Shown piece after piece: positions 1 through 8,520 of a stretch of DNA of 64,000 nt. Position 1 is the first letter of the stretch; each line of letters starts with the position of its first letter. The translations under genes and the position numbers were made by a program. Where the stretch lies: NCBI RefSeq assembly GCF_025642745.1, contig NZ_JANZKP010000016.1, positions 1 through 64,000 of the forward strand, written 5' to 3'. The notes below the pieces were generated by a model that made no database searches, was not told the DNA's origin, and saw only the letters and a program-made list of their open reading frames with translations. The stretch is from Cellulomonas sp. RIT-PI-Y. Lineage in GTDB: Bacteria > Actinomycetota > Actinomycetes > Actinomycetales > Cellulomonadaceae.

Positions 1-70
1 CGGTCGTCCCCCTGGCGACCGCGGCCCGTGGGCTCGTCCGGCGGTGTACGACCGCCGACACACCGGGCTG
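1..70. other. intergenic edge downstream of livF
   Basis: These bases lie 3' of the livF stop codon and I see no gene in them. A short inverted repeat (GGCGG/CCGCC around 40-57, loop about 7 bases) could be part of a terminator for the liv operon, but there is no T-tract and the left edge cuts the context. Confidence 0.3.
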
Positions 71-982
71 CTAGTCGGGCTGCTGCTCGTGCGCTCCGCG
101 CTGCCCGGTCAGCCCGGTCGGCCCTGCTGCACCCGGCTGTCCCGGCGACGGGTCGACCGCGGCGGTGTGAGCGCCCGTGCCGCGGGAGGCGGCCGCCGAC
201 TCCACGTCCGTCGCCAGCGTGCCGAGGTACAGCTCGATCACCTTCGGGTCGTTCATCAGCTGCCGCCCGGGACCGGAGTACGCGTTCGACCCCTGGTCCA
301 GCACGTAGGCCCGATCGCAGATCTGCAGGCAGCGGCGCGCGTTCTGCTCGACGATCACCACGGACACCCCGGCCTTGTTGATCTTGCGGGTCCGGATGAA
401 CGTCTCGTCCTGGCGCACCGGCGACAGCCCGGCGGAGGGCTCGTCGAGCAGCAGCACCTTGGGGTCCATCATCAGCGCCCGGGCCATCGCGACCATCTGC
501 CGTTCGCCGCCGGACAGCGATCCCGCGCGCTGGCGTCGCCGCTCCCCGAGCACCGGGAACAGGTCCACGATGAACTCGAAGCGCTCGGCGAACCGCTTGG
601 GCGCCTGGAACAGTCCCATCTCCAGGTTCTCCTGGATCGACAACGACGGGAAGACGTTGTTGGTCTGCGGCACGAAGCCGACCCCGCGCCGGACCAGGGA
701 GTCGGCGCGGTGGTTGGTGATGTCCTCACCGGAGAGCACGACCGTGCCCGACCGGACCGTGACCAGGCCGAACAGCGCCTTGAGCAGGGTGGACTTGCCC
801 GCGCCGTTCGGTCCGATGATCCCGACCAGCTCCCCGGGGTGCACGACCAGGTTGCAGTCGTTGAGGATGTTCACGCCGGGCACGTAGCCGGCGATCAGGT
901 CGGTCGCCGCCAGCAGGGGCTCGCCGGCCGGTGCGCCCCGGTGGACGGTGTCCGCGGTGACCGCGGTGCTGCTCTCGCTCAT
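71..982 (-). CDS. livF: branched-chain amino acid-type ABC transporter, ATP-binding protein LivF
   Basis: Predicted 303-residue cytoplasmic ATPase of a high-affinity branched-chain amino acid (or related amide/urea) importer. Walker A GPNGAGKST lies at residues 57-65, the signature LSGGERQ near 156-162 and Walker B LLLDEP near 177-182; length and motif order fit LivF. I chose the ATG at 982 because AAGGAG lies 8 bases upstream and the start overlaps the livG stop (ATGA), which suggests translational coupling. An open frame continues further upstream but only antisense-like, low-complexity sequence is found there. It is the last gene of livHMGF. Substrate is inferred from family; amide or urea transport is possible. 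Confidence 0.9.
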   Translation of the reverse strand: MSESSTAVTADTVHRGAPAGEPLLAATDLIAGYVPGVNILNDCNLVVHPGELVGIIGPNGAGKSTLLKALFGLVTVRSGTVVLSGEDITNHRADSLVRRGVGFVPQTNNVFPSLSIQENLEMGLFQAPKRFAERFEFIVDLFPVLGERRRQRAGSLSGGERQMVAMARALMMDPKVLLLDEPSAGLSPVRQDETFIRTRKINKAGVSVVIVEQNARRCLQICDRAYVLDQGSNAYSGPGRQLMNDPKVIELYLGTLATDVESAAASRGTGAHTAAVDPSPGQPGAAGPTGLTGQRGAHEQQPD

Positions 983-1926
983 CGGTTCTGCTCCTTGGCC
1001 TCGAGCCGTTCGATCCCGTCCTCGAGCAGGGCGTCGTCGCCCAGATCGGTGTCGTGGTGCGCCCCCAGGTAGGCGTCGATCACCGCCTGGTCCGCCATCA
1101 CGTCCTCCGGCGGGCCCTCCGCGACGATCCGGCCCTCGGCCATCACGACCACCCAGTCCGAGATGTGCCGGACCATGTGCATGTCGTGCTCGACGAACAG
1201 CACCGTGGTGCCGTCCTCGCGCAGGGACTGGATGTGCCCGAGCAGCGACTGGGTCAGGGCCGGGTTCACCCCCGCCATCGGCTCGTCCAGCATCACCATC
1301 GTCGGGCGGCTCATCAGGGCCCGGGCCATCTCCAGCAGCTTGCGCTGACCGCCGCTGAGCGACCCGGCGTAGTCGTCGCGCTTCGCGTCCAGCTTGAACC
1401 GGGCCAGCAGTTCCTCGGCCTGTTCGGTGATCTCCTTCTCCCGGGCCCGCCACAGCGGCGGGACCAGTGCGGTGAACAGGTTCTCCCCGGGCTGGTGGGT
1501 CGCACCGAGCCGCATGTTCTCGATCACGGTCATCCGGCTGAGCGCCTTGGTCAGCTGGAAGGTCCGGACCATGCCGGAGCGCGCGACCCGGGCCGCGGAC
1601 ACCCCGGACAGCGAGCGGTTGTCGAAGGACCAGGTGCCGGTCGACGGCCGGTCGAATCCGGTCAGCAGGTTGAACAGCGTGGTCTTGCCGGCCCCGTTCG
1701 GGCCGATCAGCGCCGTGATCGCGCCGCGCTGGACCTCCAGATGGGCGACGTCGACGGCGGTCATGCCGCCGAAGTGCCGGGTCACCTGGTCGGCCACCAC
1801 GATCGCGTCGGGCTTGATCACCCCGGGTGTGCGCGCCACGTGGGACAGGTCGGCGGTCACCCGGTCGCGTCCGGCGGTGGTGGTCGCGAACGGGACCGGC
1901 TCGGGGACGGTGTAGTCAGCGGACAT
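979..1926 (-). CDS. livG: branched-chain amino acid-type ABC transporter, ATP-binding protein LivG
   Basis: 315-residue ATPase that would pair with LivF to drive the LivHM permease. Walker A GPNGAGKTT is at about 75-83, the signature is LSGGQRK, and Walker B reads MVMLDEP. The LivG-type C-terminus ends with VVMAEGRIVAEGPPEDVM followed by a short tail. An N-terminal extension of about 40 residues precedes the usual LivG start; the first ATG is kept because AAGGAG lies upstream. It overlaps livM by 11 bases and livF by 4, so the operon is tightly coupled. Specificity beyond branched-chain amino acid-like substrates cannot be read from the ATPase. Confidence 0.9.
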   Translation of the reverse strand: MSADYTVPEPVPFATTTAGRDRVTADLSHVARTPGVIKPDAIVVADQVTRHFGGMTAVDVAHLEVQRGAITALIGPNGAGKTTLFNLLTGFDRPSTGTWSFDNRSLSGVSAARVARSGMVRTFQLTKALSRMTVIENMRLGATHQPGENLFTALVPPLWRAREKEITEQAEELLARFKLDAKRDDYAGSLSGGQRKLLEMARALMSRPTMVMLDEPMAGVNPALTQSLLGHIQSLREDGTTVLFVEHDMHMVRHISDWVVVMAEGRIVAEGPPEDVMADQAVIDAYLGAHHDTDLGDDALLEDGIERLEAKEQNR

Positions 1927-2902
1927 CGATCGCCAGCTCCTTCTTGTCGCCCAGGATGCCTTGAGGTCGGAAGATCACCAGCACCATCAAGGTCACGCCG
2001 ACGATCACCCACCCGAACTGCTCGATCTGCTCGGTCCGCATGATCGACTCCGGCACGCCCACCCGCATCACGGACTTGATGAACATCAGCGACACCCAGA
2101 AGATGATCGACCCGAGCAGCGGGCCGAAGACGGTGGCGGCGCCGCCCAGCAGCAGGATCGTCCAGACGAAGAACGTCATCGGGCGGCCCATCGAGTCCGG
2201 CTGGACCGCGCGGGGGAGCACGTAGACGATCCCGGCGAGCGCGCCGATCACCCCGCCGAGGACCAGCGCCTGCATCTTGTACGAGTAGACGTTCTTGCCC
2301 AGCGAGCGCACCGCGTCCTCGTCCTCCCGGATGCCCTTGAGCACCCGGCCCCAGGGCGAGCGGATCAGCAGCCAGATCAGCAGGCAGGTCAGCGCGACCA
2401 GCCCCCAGCCGACGATCCGGATCCACCACGAGTTCGACGCGTTCATCGAGTACTCGAAGGGTCCGAGCGCCACGGTGCCGTCCGCGAACGGCGAGGCGTC
2501 CTGGAAGGTGTGCTTGTAGCTGTTGCCGCGCAGTCCGGAGGAGGCCCCGGTCAGCTCGGTCAGCGCGGTCGAGCGCCCGACCAGCCGGACGATCTCGGCC
2601 GCGGCGATGGTGACGATCGCGAGGTAGTCGCCGCGCAGCTTCAGGGTCGGGATGCCCAGCAGCAGTCCGAACAGCGCCGCCGCGGCCAGGGCGACCAGCA
2701 CGGCGGCCCACAGCGGCCAGCCGGCGATGGTCGAGATCGCGAAGCCGTACGCGCCGATCAGCATGAACCCGGCCTGGCCCATGTTGAGCAGACCGGTGAG
2801 CCCGAAGTGCACGTTCAGCCCGATGGCGGCCAAGGCGTAGGCCGCGGTGGTGGGGGCGAAGATCTCGCCCGCCGTGTTGACCAGGATGCGTGTCCAGTCC
2901 AT
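1916..2902 (-). CDS. livM: branched-chain amino acid-type ABC transporter permease LivM
   Basis: 328-residue polytopic inner-membrane permease. It has the LivM N-terminal pattern AYALAAIGLNVHFGLTGLLN, then GDYLAIVTIAAAEIVRL in the middle and a GGAATVFGPLLGSIIFW cytoplasmic-loop region that contacts the ATPases. About eight to nine hydrophobic segments are visible, in line with the family. The ATG at 2902 has AGGAG about 9 bases upstream, 10 bases after the livH stop. It would form the heterodimeric channel with LivH. Confidence 0.9.
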   Translation of the reverse strand: MDWTRILVNTAGEIFAPTTAAYALAAIGLNVHFGLTGLLNMGQAGFMLIGAYGFAISTIAGWPLWAAVLVALAAAALFGLLLGIPTLKLRGDYLAIVTIAAAEIVRLVGRSTALTELTGASSGLRGNSYKHTFQDASPFADGTVALGPFEYSMNASNSWWIRIVGWGLVALTCLLIWLLIRSPWGRVLKGIREDEDAVRSLGKNVYSYKMQALVLGGVIGALAGIVYVLPRAVQPDSMGRPMTFFVWTILLLGGAATVFGPLLGSIIFWVSLMFIKSVMRVGVPESIMRTEQIEQFGWVIVGVTLMVLVIFRPQGILGDKKELAIDVR

Positions 2903-2912
2903 GGGGATGCTC

Positions 2913-4325
2913 CTAACCGATCCGCTCGGCGCGGCCGAGGATGCCCTGCGGACGCAGGAGCAGGACGAGGATGAGGATGAGCAGCGCGCCGGCGTAGCGC
3001 ATGTCGCTCGGGATGACCAGGTTCGACATCTCGACCACCAGGCCGATCACGATCGATCCGGCCAGCGCGCCGAACGCCTGTCCGAGCCCGCCCAGGGTCA
3101 CCGCCGCGAACATCAGCAGCAGCAGGGCGCCGCCCATGTTCCAGTTGGTGGCGTTCAAGTACAGGCCCATCAGCACGCCGCCCAGTGCGGCCAGCGACGA
3201 CCCGAGGACCCAGACCAGCCGGACGATCCGGTCCACGGTGATGCCCGAGGCCGACGCCAGCGCCGGGTTGTCCGACACCGCCCGGGTGGCCCGGCCGATC
3301 CGGGTGCCGAGCAGGAACCAGGCCACGGCGGCCAGCACCAGCGCGGACAGCACCAGCGAGACCACCGAGGTCATCGTGATCCGGACCGGCCCGAGGGTCA
3401 GCATGGTCGGGTTGGTGGTGACGATCCGCAGCTGCCCGCCGCCCAGGAAGAACTGGTACGTGTACTGCAGCGCCATCGACAGACCGATGGTCACGATCAT
3501 CTGTTGCGTGATCCCGACCCGGCGCCGGCGCAGCGGATGCCACAGCCCCGCGTCCTGCACCCAGCCGGAGGCTGCGCCGACCAGCACCGCGATCAGCCCG
3601 GACACCAGCAGCGGCAGGTGCAGGAGCTGGCAGCCGACGTAGGCCATGATCGCGCCGAGGGTGACCTGCTCGCCGTGCGCGAAGTTGCTCAGCCCGGTCG
3701 TGCCGTAGATCAGCGAGAGCCCCACCGACGCCAGAGCCAGCAGGACGCCGAACACGAGTCCGTTGGTCGCCTGCTGCGCCAACCGCGACCAGGAGAAGCT
3801 GCCGCTGGCACTGCTGCCCACCGGTGCCCCCACGTCGGAGCTGGCGTCGTCGGAGGGCTCCGAGGCGTCGTCGGTGGCCTGGTCGCCGGGTGCGGTGCCG
3901 GCCGGCTCGCCCAGCGGGAACAGCGCCCCGGCCGACGACCCGAGCTCGACGGTGACCGTGCGGGGGTTGCCGGACGGATCGCGCAGCTGCTCGCCGGGCG
4001 GCAGCGTGGTGGTGTCCAGAGTGACCGTGTACTGGCCCGCGGCGGTGACCGGAGCGGACCAGCGGCCGTCCGTTCCCGTGCTGGCCTGCACGGTGCCGCC
4101 GGGTCCGTCGACCTCGAGCACGACGCCCACGGCGGGCTGGCGGTCGGCGGTGGTGACGGTCCCGTTGATGCAGCCGGTGGCGGCGTCCGCCACGCAGGGT
4201 CCGGCGGCGGCCGCCCCGGCCGACGGGGCGGGGACGAGCGTGAACAGTGTGGTGAGGACGAGCACACCGAGGGCGAGCAGCACCCCTGCGGCGGTGGAAC
4301 GGTCCCTGGTCGCGGCTGAGCGCAC
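2913..4325 (-). CDS. livH: LivH-type ABC permease with secreted N-terminal domain
   Basis: The C-terminal part (about residues 176-470) is a typical LivH permease: NGLVFGVLLALASVGLSLIY, then GLSNFAHGEQVTLGA and a GGLGQAFGALAGSIVIGL loop. Unusually, about 175 residues precede it: a signal-peptide-like hydrophobic stretch (12-40), two cysteines (44 and 52), a beta-rich domain at about 52-128 resembling carboxypeptidase-regulatory/CnaB folds (GVVLEVDG, GTDGRWSAP, GQYTVTLD), and an acidic Ser/Asp/Gly-rich linker. I chose GTG at 4325 because GGAGG lies 5 bases upstream; longer readings add low-complexity sequence. First gene of the operon. The extension would lie outside the cell, possibly near the binding protein; that role is inference. 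Confidence 0.85.
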   Translation of the reverse strand: MRSAATRDRSTAAGVLLALGVLVLTTLFTLVPAPSAGAAAAGPCVADAATGCINGTVTTADRQPAVGVVLEVDGPGGTVQASTGTDGRWSAPVTAAGQYTVTLDTTTLPPGEQLRDPSGNPRTVTVELGSSAGALFPLGEPAGTAPGDQATDDASEPSDDASSDVGAPVGSSASGSFSWSRLAQQATNGLVFGVLLALASVGLSLIYGTTGLSNFAHGEQVTLGAIMAYVGCQLLHLPLLVSGLIAVLVGAASGWVQDAGLWHPLRRRRVGITQQMIVTIGLSMALQYTYQFFLGGGQLRIVTTNPTMLTLGPVRITMTSVVSLVLSALVLAAVAWFLLGTRIGRATRAVSDNPALASASGITVDRIVRLVWVLGSSLAALGGVLMGLYLNATNWNMGGALLLLMFAAVTLGGLGQAFGALAGSIVIGLVVEMSNLVIPSDMRYAGALLILILVLLLRPQGILGRAERIG

Positions 4326-4665
4326 CTGGTCCTCCGTCCGGTCGTGGTCGGCAGAATGTCGCGCACGTCCGCCGAGATCGGACGATCGGTTCGGCCGTCC
4401 GGGCCTGCGAACCCGGCAGACGCTAGGGACGGCGTGTGTCGAACGCGTTTCGGTCGTGTTGTGCCCGATGAGTTTCTGGTCACGATTCGGATGACCGGAT
4501 GTGACATCGAGGTTTCCGGCCGGCGGACTAGGCACGGACCCCCGATGTTTGCCATGATGCCGGGGCACCACGCGGGGGGAACCGTTCGGGGCGCGAGGCC
4601 ACCCCAGCCCCTCGTCGTCCGCGCAGCGCTCTACCCACTCATCGCATCGAGGAGGTCGTGGAACC
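4326..4665. promoter_or_regulatory. divergent intergenic region between livH and GNAT gene
   Basis: This 340-base gap should hold the promoters of livHMGF (leftward) and the acetyltransferase gene (rightward). On the minus strand a -10-like TAGCGT (4425 to 4420) would give a leader of roughly 90 bases before livH. On the plus strand only the Shine-Dalgarno GAGGAGG (4649-4655) is clear. I see no convincing operator or small gene. Confidence 0.35.
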
Positions 4666-5370
4666 GTGCGTTCAGCCGCCGTCGTACGTCCCGCCCGTCC
4701 GGATGACGTGGAGCGGGTCATCGACCTGTGCCTCGCCGCCCGCGCCGAGTCGCTGCTCGGCTCCCAGCTCTGCACCGACGACCCCGACCGCCTGCGCCAC
4801 CAGGTCGGCGCGCTGGCCGTCGAGCCGGGCGCCGTCGCCCTGGTCGGCGAGCTGGACGATCAGGTCCAGGGTCTGGTCCTCGCCCGCGTGGTCGGCCCCA
4901 GTCTGTTCACCGACGAGGTGTCCGTCGCGATCGAGGCGGTGTACGTCGGCGAGTCCGCCCGTCGTCGCGGCATCGGGCACGCGCTGCTCACCGGGGTGGC
5001 CGAGGAGGCCGAACGGGTCGGCGCGGTCGAGGTCTACGCGGTGCCGCTGCCCGGCGCCCGTGGGGTGCTGCGCTTCCTGTCCCGCCTCGGGTTCGCCCCC
5101 GCCGCCGCGCACCGCGTGGTGAGCGTGGAGACCCTGCAGCGCAAGCTCTCCGGCGAGCAGTCCGGTCCCCGCGCCCGGGGGATCGACGACCTGGTCGCCC
5201 GGCGTCGCGCCGCCCGCGCCGGCCGGGCCGACTCGCGGACCCGTGCCGGACGGGCGGTGGACCCGTCCCGTGCGGCGGGTCAGCCCAGCGGCTTGGTCTC
5301 GATCAGCATGCAGGTCAGCCGGGCCGTGCAGAGCCGGCGCCCGCGCGGGTCCTCGACCACCACCTCGTAG
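4666..5370 (+). CDS. GNAT family N-acetyltransferase
   Basis: 234-residue protein with a GNAT domain over about residues 5-160. The acetyl-CoA binding motif is VYVGESARRRGIGHALL (the R/Q-x-x-G-x-G/A type), preceded by the beta-4 segment. The C-terminal 70 residues are Arg/Ala-rich and probably disordered. The GTG at 4666 has GGAGG 10 bases upstream. Its substrate is unknown. The gene is convergent with the thioesterase gene and their 3' ends overlap by 91 bases (5280-5370), so the last 30 codons are also coding on the other strand. Confidence 0.75.
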   Translation: MRSAAVVRPARPDDVERVIDLCLAARAESLLGSQLCTDDPDRLRHQVGALAVEPGAVALVGELDDQVQGLVLARVVGPSLFTDEVSVAIEAVYVGESARRRGIGHALLTGVAEEAERVGAVEVYAVPLPGARGVLRFLSRLGFAPAAAHRVVSVETLQRKLSGEQSGPRARGIDDLVARRRAARAGRADSRTRAGRAVDPSRAAGQPSGLVSISMQVSRAVQSRRPRGSSTTTS

Positions 5371-5699
5371 GTCGCCAGGGTCCGGCCGCGGTGCAGTGCG
5401 GTCGCGGTCCCGACCACCTCGCCGTCGGTCGCCGACCGGTGGTGGGTCACGCCGAGCTCGATGCCGACCGCCTGCCGGCCGAACTCGGCGGCGTGCACGT
5501 TCGCGGCGTAGGACCCGAGCGTCTCGGCCAGGGCCGCGGTGGCGCCGCCGTGCAGCAGGCCGAAGGGCTGGGTGTTCCCGGCCACCGGCATCCGGCCCAC
5601 CGTGCGGTCGGCCCCGACCTCGTCCAACGTCATGCCCATCCGGGTCATCAGAGTGCCCTCGGGGAAGGCGGTCGGGGCGGTGGGCGCGGTGTCAGCCAT
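5280..5699 (-). CDS. PaaI-type hotdog-fold thioesterase
   Basis: 139-residue hotdog-fold protein, probably an acyl-CoA thioesterase of the PaaI/YbdB type. The characteristic loop and helix are seen as QPFGLLHGGATAALAETLGS (about 44-63), where the HGG motif and following Glu/Asp-type position form the active site, followed by the strand VGIELGVTHHRSATDGEV. Length matches the single-domain family. The physiological substrate (phenylacetyl-CoA, aryl-CoA or menaquinone intermediates) cannot be told from sequence. It is divergent from polA; the two start regions overlap. Confidence 0.85.
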   Translation of the reverse strand: MADTAPTAPTAFPEGTLMTRMGMTLDEVGADRTVGRMPVAGNTQPFGLLHGGATAALAETLGSYAANVHAAEFGRQAVGIELGVTHHRSATDGEVVGTATALHRGRTLATYEVVVEDPRGRRLCTARLTCMLIETKPLG

Positions 5700-5705
5700 G
5701 ACGGA

Positions 5706-5711
5706 TAGGTT
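5706..5711 (+). promoter_or_regulatory. -10 hexamer TAGGTT for leaderless polA
   Basis: TAGGTT matches the actinobacterial TANNNT consensus and ends exactly 7 bases before the GTG chosen for polA, so transcription should begin at or next to the start codon. No Shine-Dalgarno sequence is present. Confidence 0.5.
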
Positions 5712-5718
5712 GTCACCC

Positions 5719-8421
5719 GTGACTGCTGCGACGCGACCGCGACTCCTGCTGGTGGACGGCCACTCGATGGCCTACCGCGCCTACTTCGCCCTTCCGGTGG
5801 AGAACTTCGCCACGGTGGGCGGGCAGCCGACCAACGCGGTGTTCGGCTTCGCGTCCATGCTGGCCAACCTGCTCCGGGACGAGCAGCCCACCCACGTCGC
5901 GGTGGCCTTCGACCTCGGGCGCGTGACCTTCCGCACCGAGCGCTACCCCGAGTACAAGGCCACCCGCGACGCCTCGCCCGAGCCGTTCCGCGGCCAGGTC
6001 GACGTGATCCGCCGGCTGCTGGACAGCATGAACATCCCGGTGCTGACCAAGGCCGACTACGAGGCCGACGACATCCTGGCCACGCTGTCCCGGCAGGGTG
6101 CGGCCGCGGGCATGGACGTGCTGGTCTGCACCGGCGACCGGGACGCCCTGCAGGTGGTCACCGACGACGTCACCGTGCTCTACCCGGTCCGCGGCGTCTC
6201 CGAGCTGGCCCGGATGACCCCGGCAGCCGTCGAGGAGAAGTACGGCGTCCCGCCGGAGCGCTACCCGGACATCGCCGCTCTGGTCGGCGAGACCTCGGAC
6301 AACCTGCCCGGCGTCCCCGGCGTCGGCCCGAAGACCGCCGCCAAGTGGATCACGACCTACGACGGGCTCGAGGGCGTGATCGCGCAGGCCGGCGACATCA
6401 AGGGCAAGGCCGGCGAGTCGCTGCGCGCCCACCTGGACCAGGTCGTGCTGAACCGCGAGCTGAACCGTCTGGTCGACGGCCTGGAGCTCCCGCTGGGCCC
6501 GGAGGACCTCGCTCGGCGGCCGTGGGACCGCCCCGCGGTGCTGGAGCTGCTCGAGGAGTTGGAGTTCCGCGGTCAGCTGCGCGAGCGCCTGCTCGCGGTC
6601 GCCCCCGGTGACGACGACGACCCGCAGGGCGCGGTGGACGAGCCGCTGGGCGTCGACGGCCCCGAGCTGGTCACCCCGGCCGCCGGTGGGCTGTCCGGCT
6701 GGCTCGGCGCGCACGCCGGGCAGCGGATCGGCCTGGACGTCCAGGGCTCGCACGCTCCCTCCGGCGGCGACGCGTGGGGGGTGGCGCTGTCCGCCGGCGG
6801 CGAGGCGGTGGCCTACGACCTGCTCCGGATCGACCCCGCCGACGAGTCCGCGCTGGCCGGGTGGCTGGCCGACGCCGCCGCGCCCAAGCTCGTGCACGCC
6901 GCGAAGGAGGCCTGGCACGCGCTGGCCGGCCGTGGCCTGGCCCTGGACGGCGTGGTCTTCGACACCGAGCTCGGCGCCTACCTCTGCCAGCCCGAGCGCC
7001 GGGGCTACGACCTGGCCGACCTCGCGATGGCCTACCTGCACCGGGAGCTCACCCCCGCGGAGAAGAACGACGACGCCCAGGGTGCGCTCGACCTGGGTCT
7101 GGACGGCACCGAGGAGCACGAGCGGGGCGCGGTCCGGGCCGCCGCCGTGCTCGACCTGGCCGACGTGCTGACCGGCGAGCTGGACGACCGCGGTGCCGCC
7201 CACCTGCTGGCCGACGTCGAGCTCCCGCTGGAGCAGGTGCTGGCCGGAATGGAGCACCTCGGCATCGCCGTCGACACCGACTACCTGGGCGAGCTGGAGC
7301 GGCAGTACGACGCCACTGTCCAGCAGGCCGCCACGGAGGCGTACGCGGCGATCGACCGGGAGGTGAACCTCGGCTCGCCCAAGCAGCTGCAGGAGGTCCT
7401 CTTCGACCAGCTCGACATGCCGAAGACCAAGAAGACCAAGACCGGCTACACCACGGACGCCGCGGCCCTGGCCGACCTGTTCGCCAAGACCCAGCACCCG
7501 TTCCTGGCCGCCCTGCTCGCGCACCGGGACGCGATCAAGCTCCGGCAGACGGTGGAGGGCCTGCTGCGGTCGGTCGCCCCGGACGGGCGGATCCACACCA
7601 CCTTCCAGCAGACCATCGCGGCCACCGGTCGGCTGTCCTCCACCGACCCGAATCTGCAGAACATCCCGATCCGCACCGAGGCCGGCCGGCAGATCCGCCG
7701 CGCGTTCGTGGTCGGCGCCGGGTACGAGACGCTGCTCACCGCCGACTACTCGCAGATCGAGATGCGGATCATGGCGCACCTGTCCGGCGACGAGGGCCTG
7801 ATCGAGGCGTTCCGCGGCGGCGAGGACCTGCACAGCTACGTCGGCTCCCGGGTGTTCAACGTCCCGACCGACCAGGTGTCCGGCGCCCAGCGCTCCAAGA
7901 TCAAGGCGATGAGCTACGGCCTGGCGTACGGGCTGTCCTCCTTCGGCCTGTCCCAGCAGCTCAACATCGCGGTCGGCGAGGCCGCAGCCCTGATGGAGGA
8001 CTACTTCCACCGGTTCGGCGGGGTGCGCGACTACCTCGGCACCGTCGCCCAGGAGGCCCGCGGGGTCGGCTACACCGCCACCATCCTCGGCCGCCGTCGT
8101 TATCTGCCGGACCTGACCAGCGACAACCGGATCCGTCGCGAGTCCGCGGAACGGATGGCCCTGAACGCCCCGATCCAGGGCTCGGCGGCGGACATCATCA
8201 AGCTGGCCATGCTCGGCGTGCAGCGCGAGCTCACCGCCCAGGGCCTGAAGAGCCGGATGCTGCTCCAGGTGCACGACGAGCTCGTGCTGGAGGTCGCCGC
8301 GGGGGAGCGGGACGCGGTCGAGGCCCTGGTCCGGGAGCAGATGGGTGCGGCGTACACGCTGGACGTCCCGCTGGACGTCTCGGTCGGGGTCGGGACGTCC
8401 TGGCACGAGGCCGGCCACTGA
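5719..8421 (+). CDS. polA: DNA polymerase I
   Basis: 900-residue family A polymerase used in Okazaki fragment processing and repair. The N-terminal 5'-3' exonuclease/FEN domain starts LLLVDGHSMAYRAYF and keeps the acidic metal ligands (ADDILATL, CTGDRDALQ, GETSDNLPGVPGVG). The middle domain looks like a degenerate 3'-5' exonuclease: where DxE is expected it reads GLDVQGSHA. The polymerase domain has motif A DYSQIEMR, motif B RSKIKAMSYGLAYG and motif C VHDELVLE. I prefer GTG at 5719 (leaderless promoter) over the in-frame ATG at 5698, which overlaps the start of the divergent thioesterase. A longer in-frame reading to 5539 is antisense to that gene. Confidence 0.95.
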   Translation: MTAATRPRLLLVDGHSMAYRAYFALPVENFATVGGQPTNAVFGFASMLANLLRDEQPTHVAVAFDLGRVTFRTERYPEYKATRDASPEPFRGQVDVIRRLLDSMNIPVLTKADYEADDILATLSRQGAAAGMDVLVCTGDRDALQVVTDDVTVLYPVRGVSELARMTPAAVEEKYGVPPERYPDIAALVGETSDNLPGVPGVGPKTAAKWITTYDGLEGVIAQAGDIKGKAGESLRAHLDQVVLNRELNRLVDGLELPLGPEDLARRPWDRPAVLELLEELEFRGQLRERLLAVAPGDDDDPQGAVDEPLGVDGPELVTPAAGGLSGWLGAHAGQRIGLDVQGSHAPSGGDAWGVALSAGGEAVAYDLLRIDPADESALAGWLADAAAPKLVHAAKEAWHALAGRGLALDGVVFDTELGAYLCQPERRGYDLADLAMAYLHRELTPAEKNDDAQGALDLGLDGTEEHERGAVRAAAVLDLADVLTGELDDRGAAHLLADVELPLEQVLAGMEHLGIAVDTDYLGELERQYDATVQQAATEAYAAIDREVNLGSPKQLQEVLFDQLDMPKTKKTKTGYTTDAAALADLFAKTQHPFLAALLAHRDAIKLRQTVEGLLRSVAPDGRIHTTFQQTIAATGRLSSTDPNLQNIPIRTEAGRQIRRAFVVGAGYETLLTADYSQIEMRIMAHLSGDEGLIEAFRGGEDLHSYVGSRVFNVPTDQVSGAQRSKIKAMSYGLAYGLSSFGLSQQLNIAVGEAAALMEDYFHRFGGVRDYLGTVAQEARGVGYTATILGRRRYLPDLTSDNRIRRESAERMALNAPIQGSAADIIKLAMLGVQRELTAQGLKSRMLLQVHDELVLEVAAGERDAVEALVREQMGAAYTLDVPLDVSVGVGTSWHEAGH

Positions 8422-8457
8422 TCCGCCACTGATCGCCCGCGCCGGGCCGCTGCCGGT

Positions 8458-8514
8458 CGAGGGTGCACGAAGGACGGCCCGTAGGCCCGCGAGCCCCGCG
8501 TCCGTGCACGCTCG
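8458..8514. terminator. hairpin between convergent polA and methyltransferase genes
   Basis: Twelve-base arms (8458-8469 and 8503-8514) pair with one mismatch around a GC-rich loop that can itself pair further (GGACG/CGTCC). The position between two convergent genes suggests a bidirectional terminator. No T-tract is present, as is usual in such GC-rich genomes. Confidence 0.5.
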
Positions 8515-8520
8515 CCCGGG

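Noticed and set aside
6655-7170. Working 3'-5' proofreading exonuclease in DNA polymerase I
   Set aside because: The first acidic motif is not present (GLDVQGSHA), so the domain is probably structural only.
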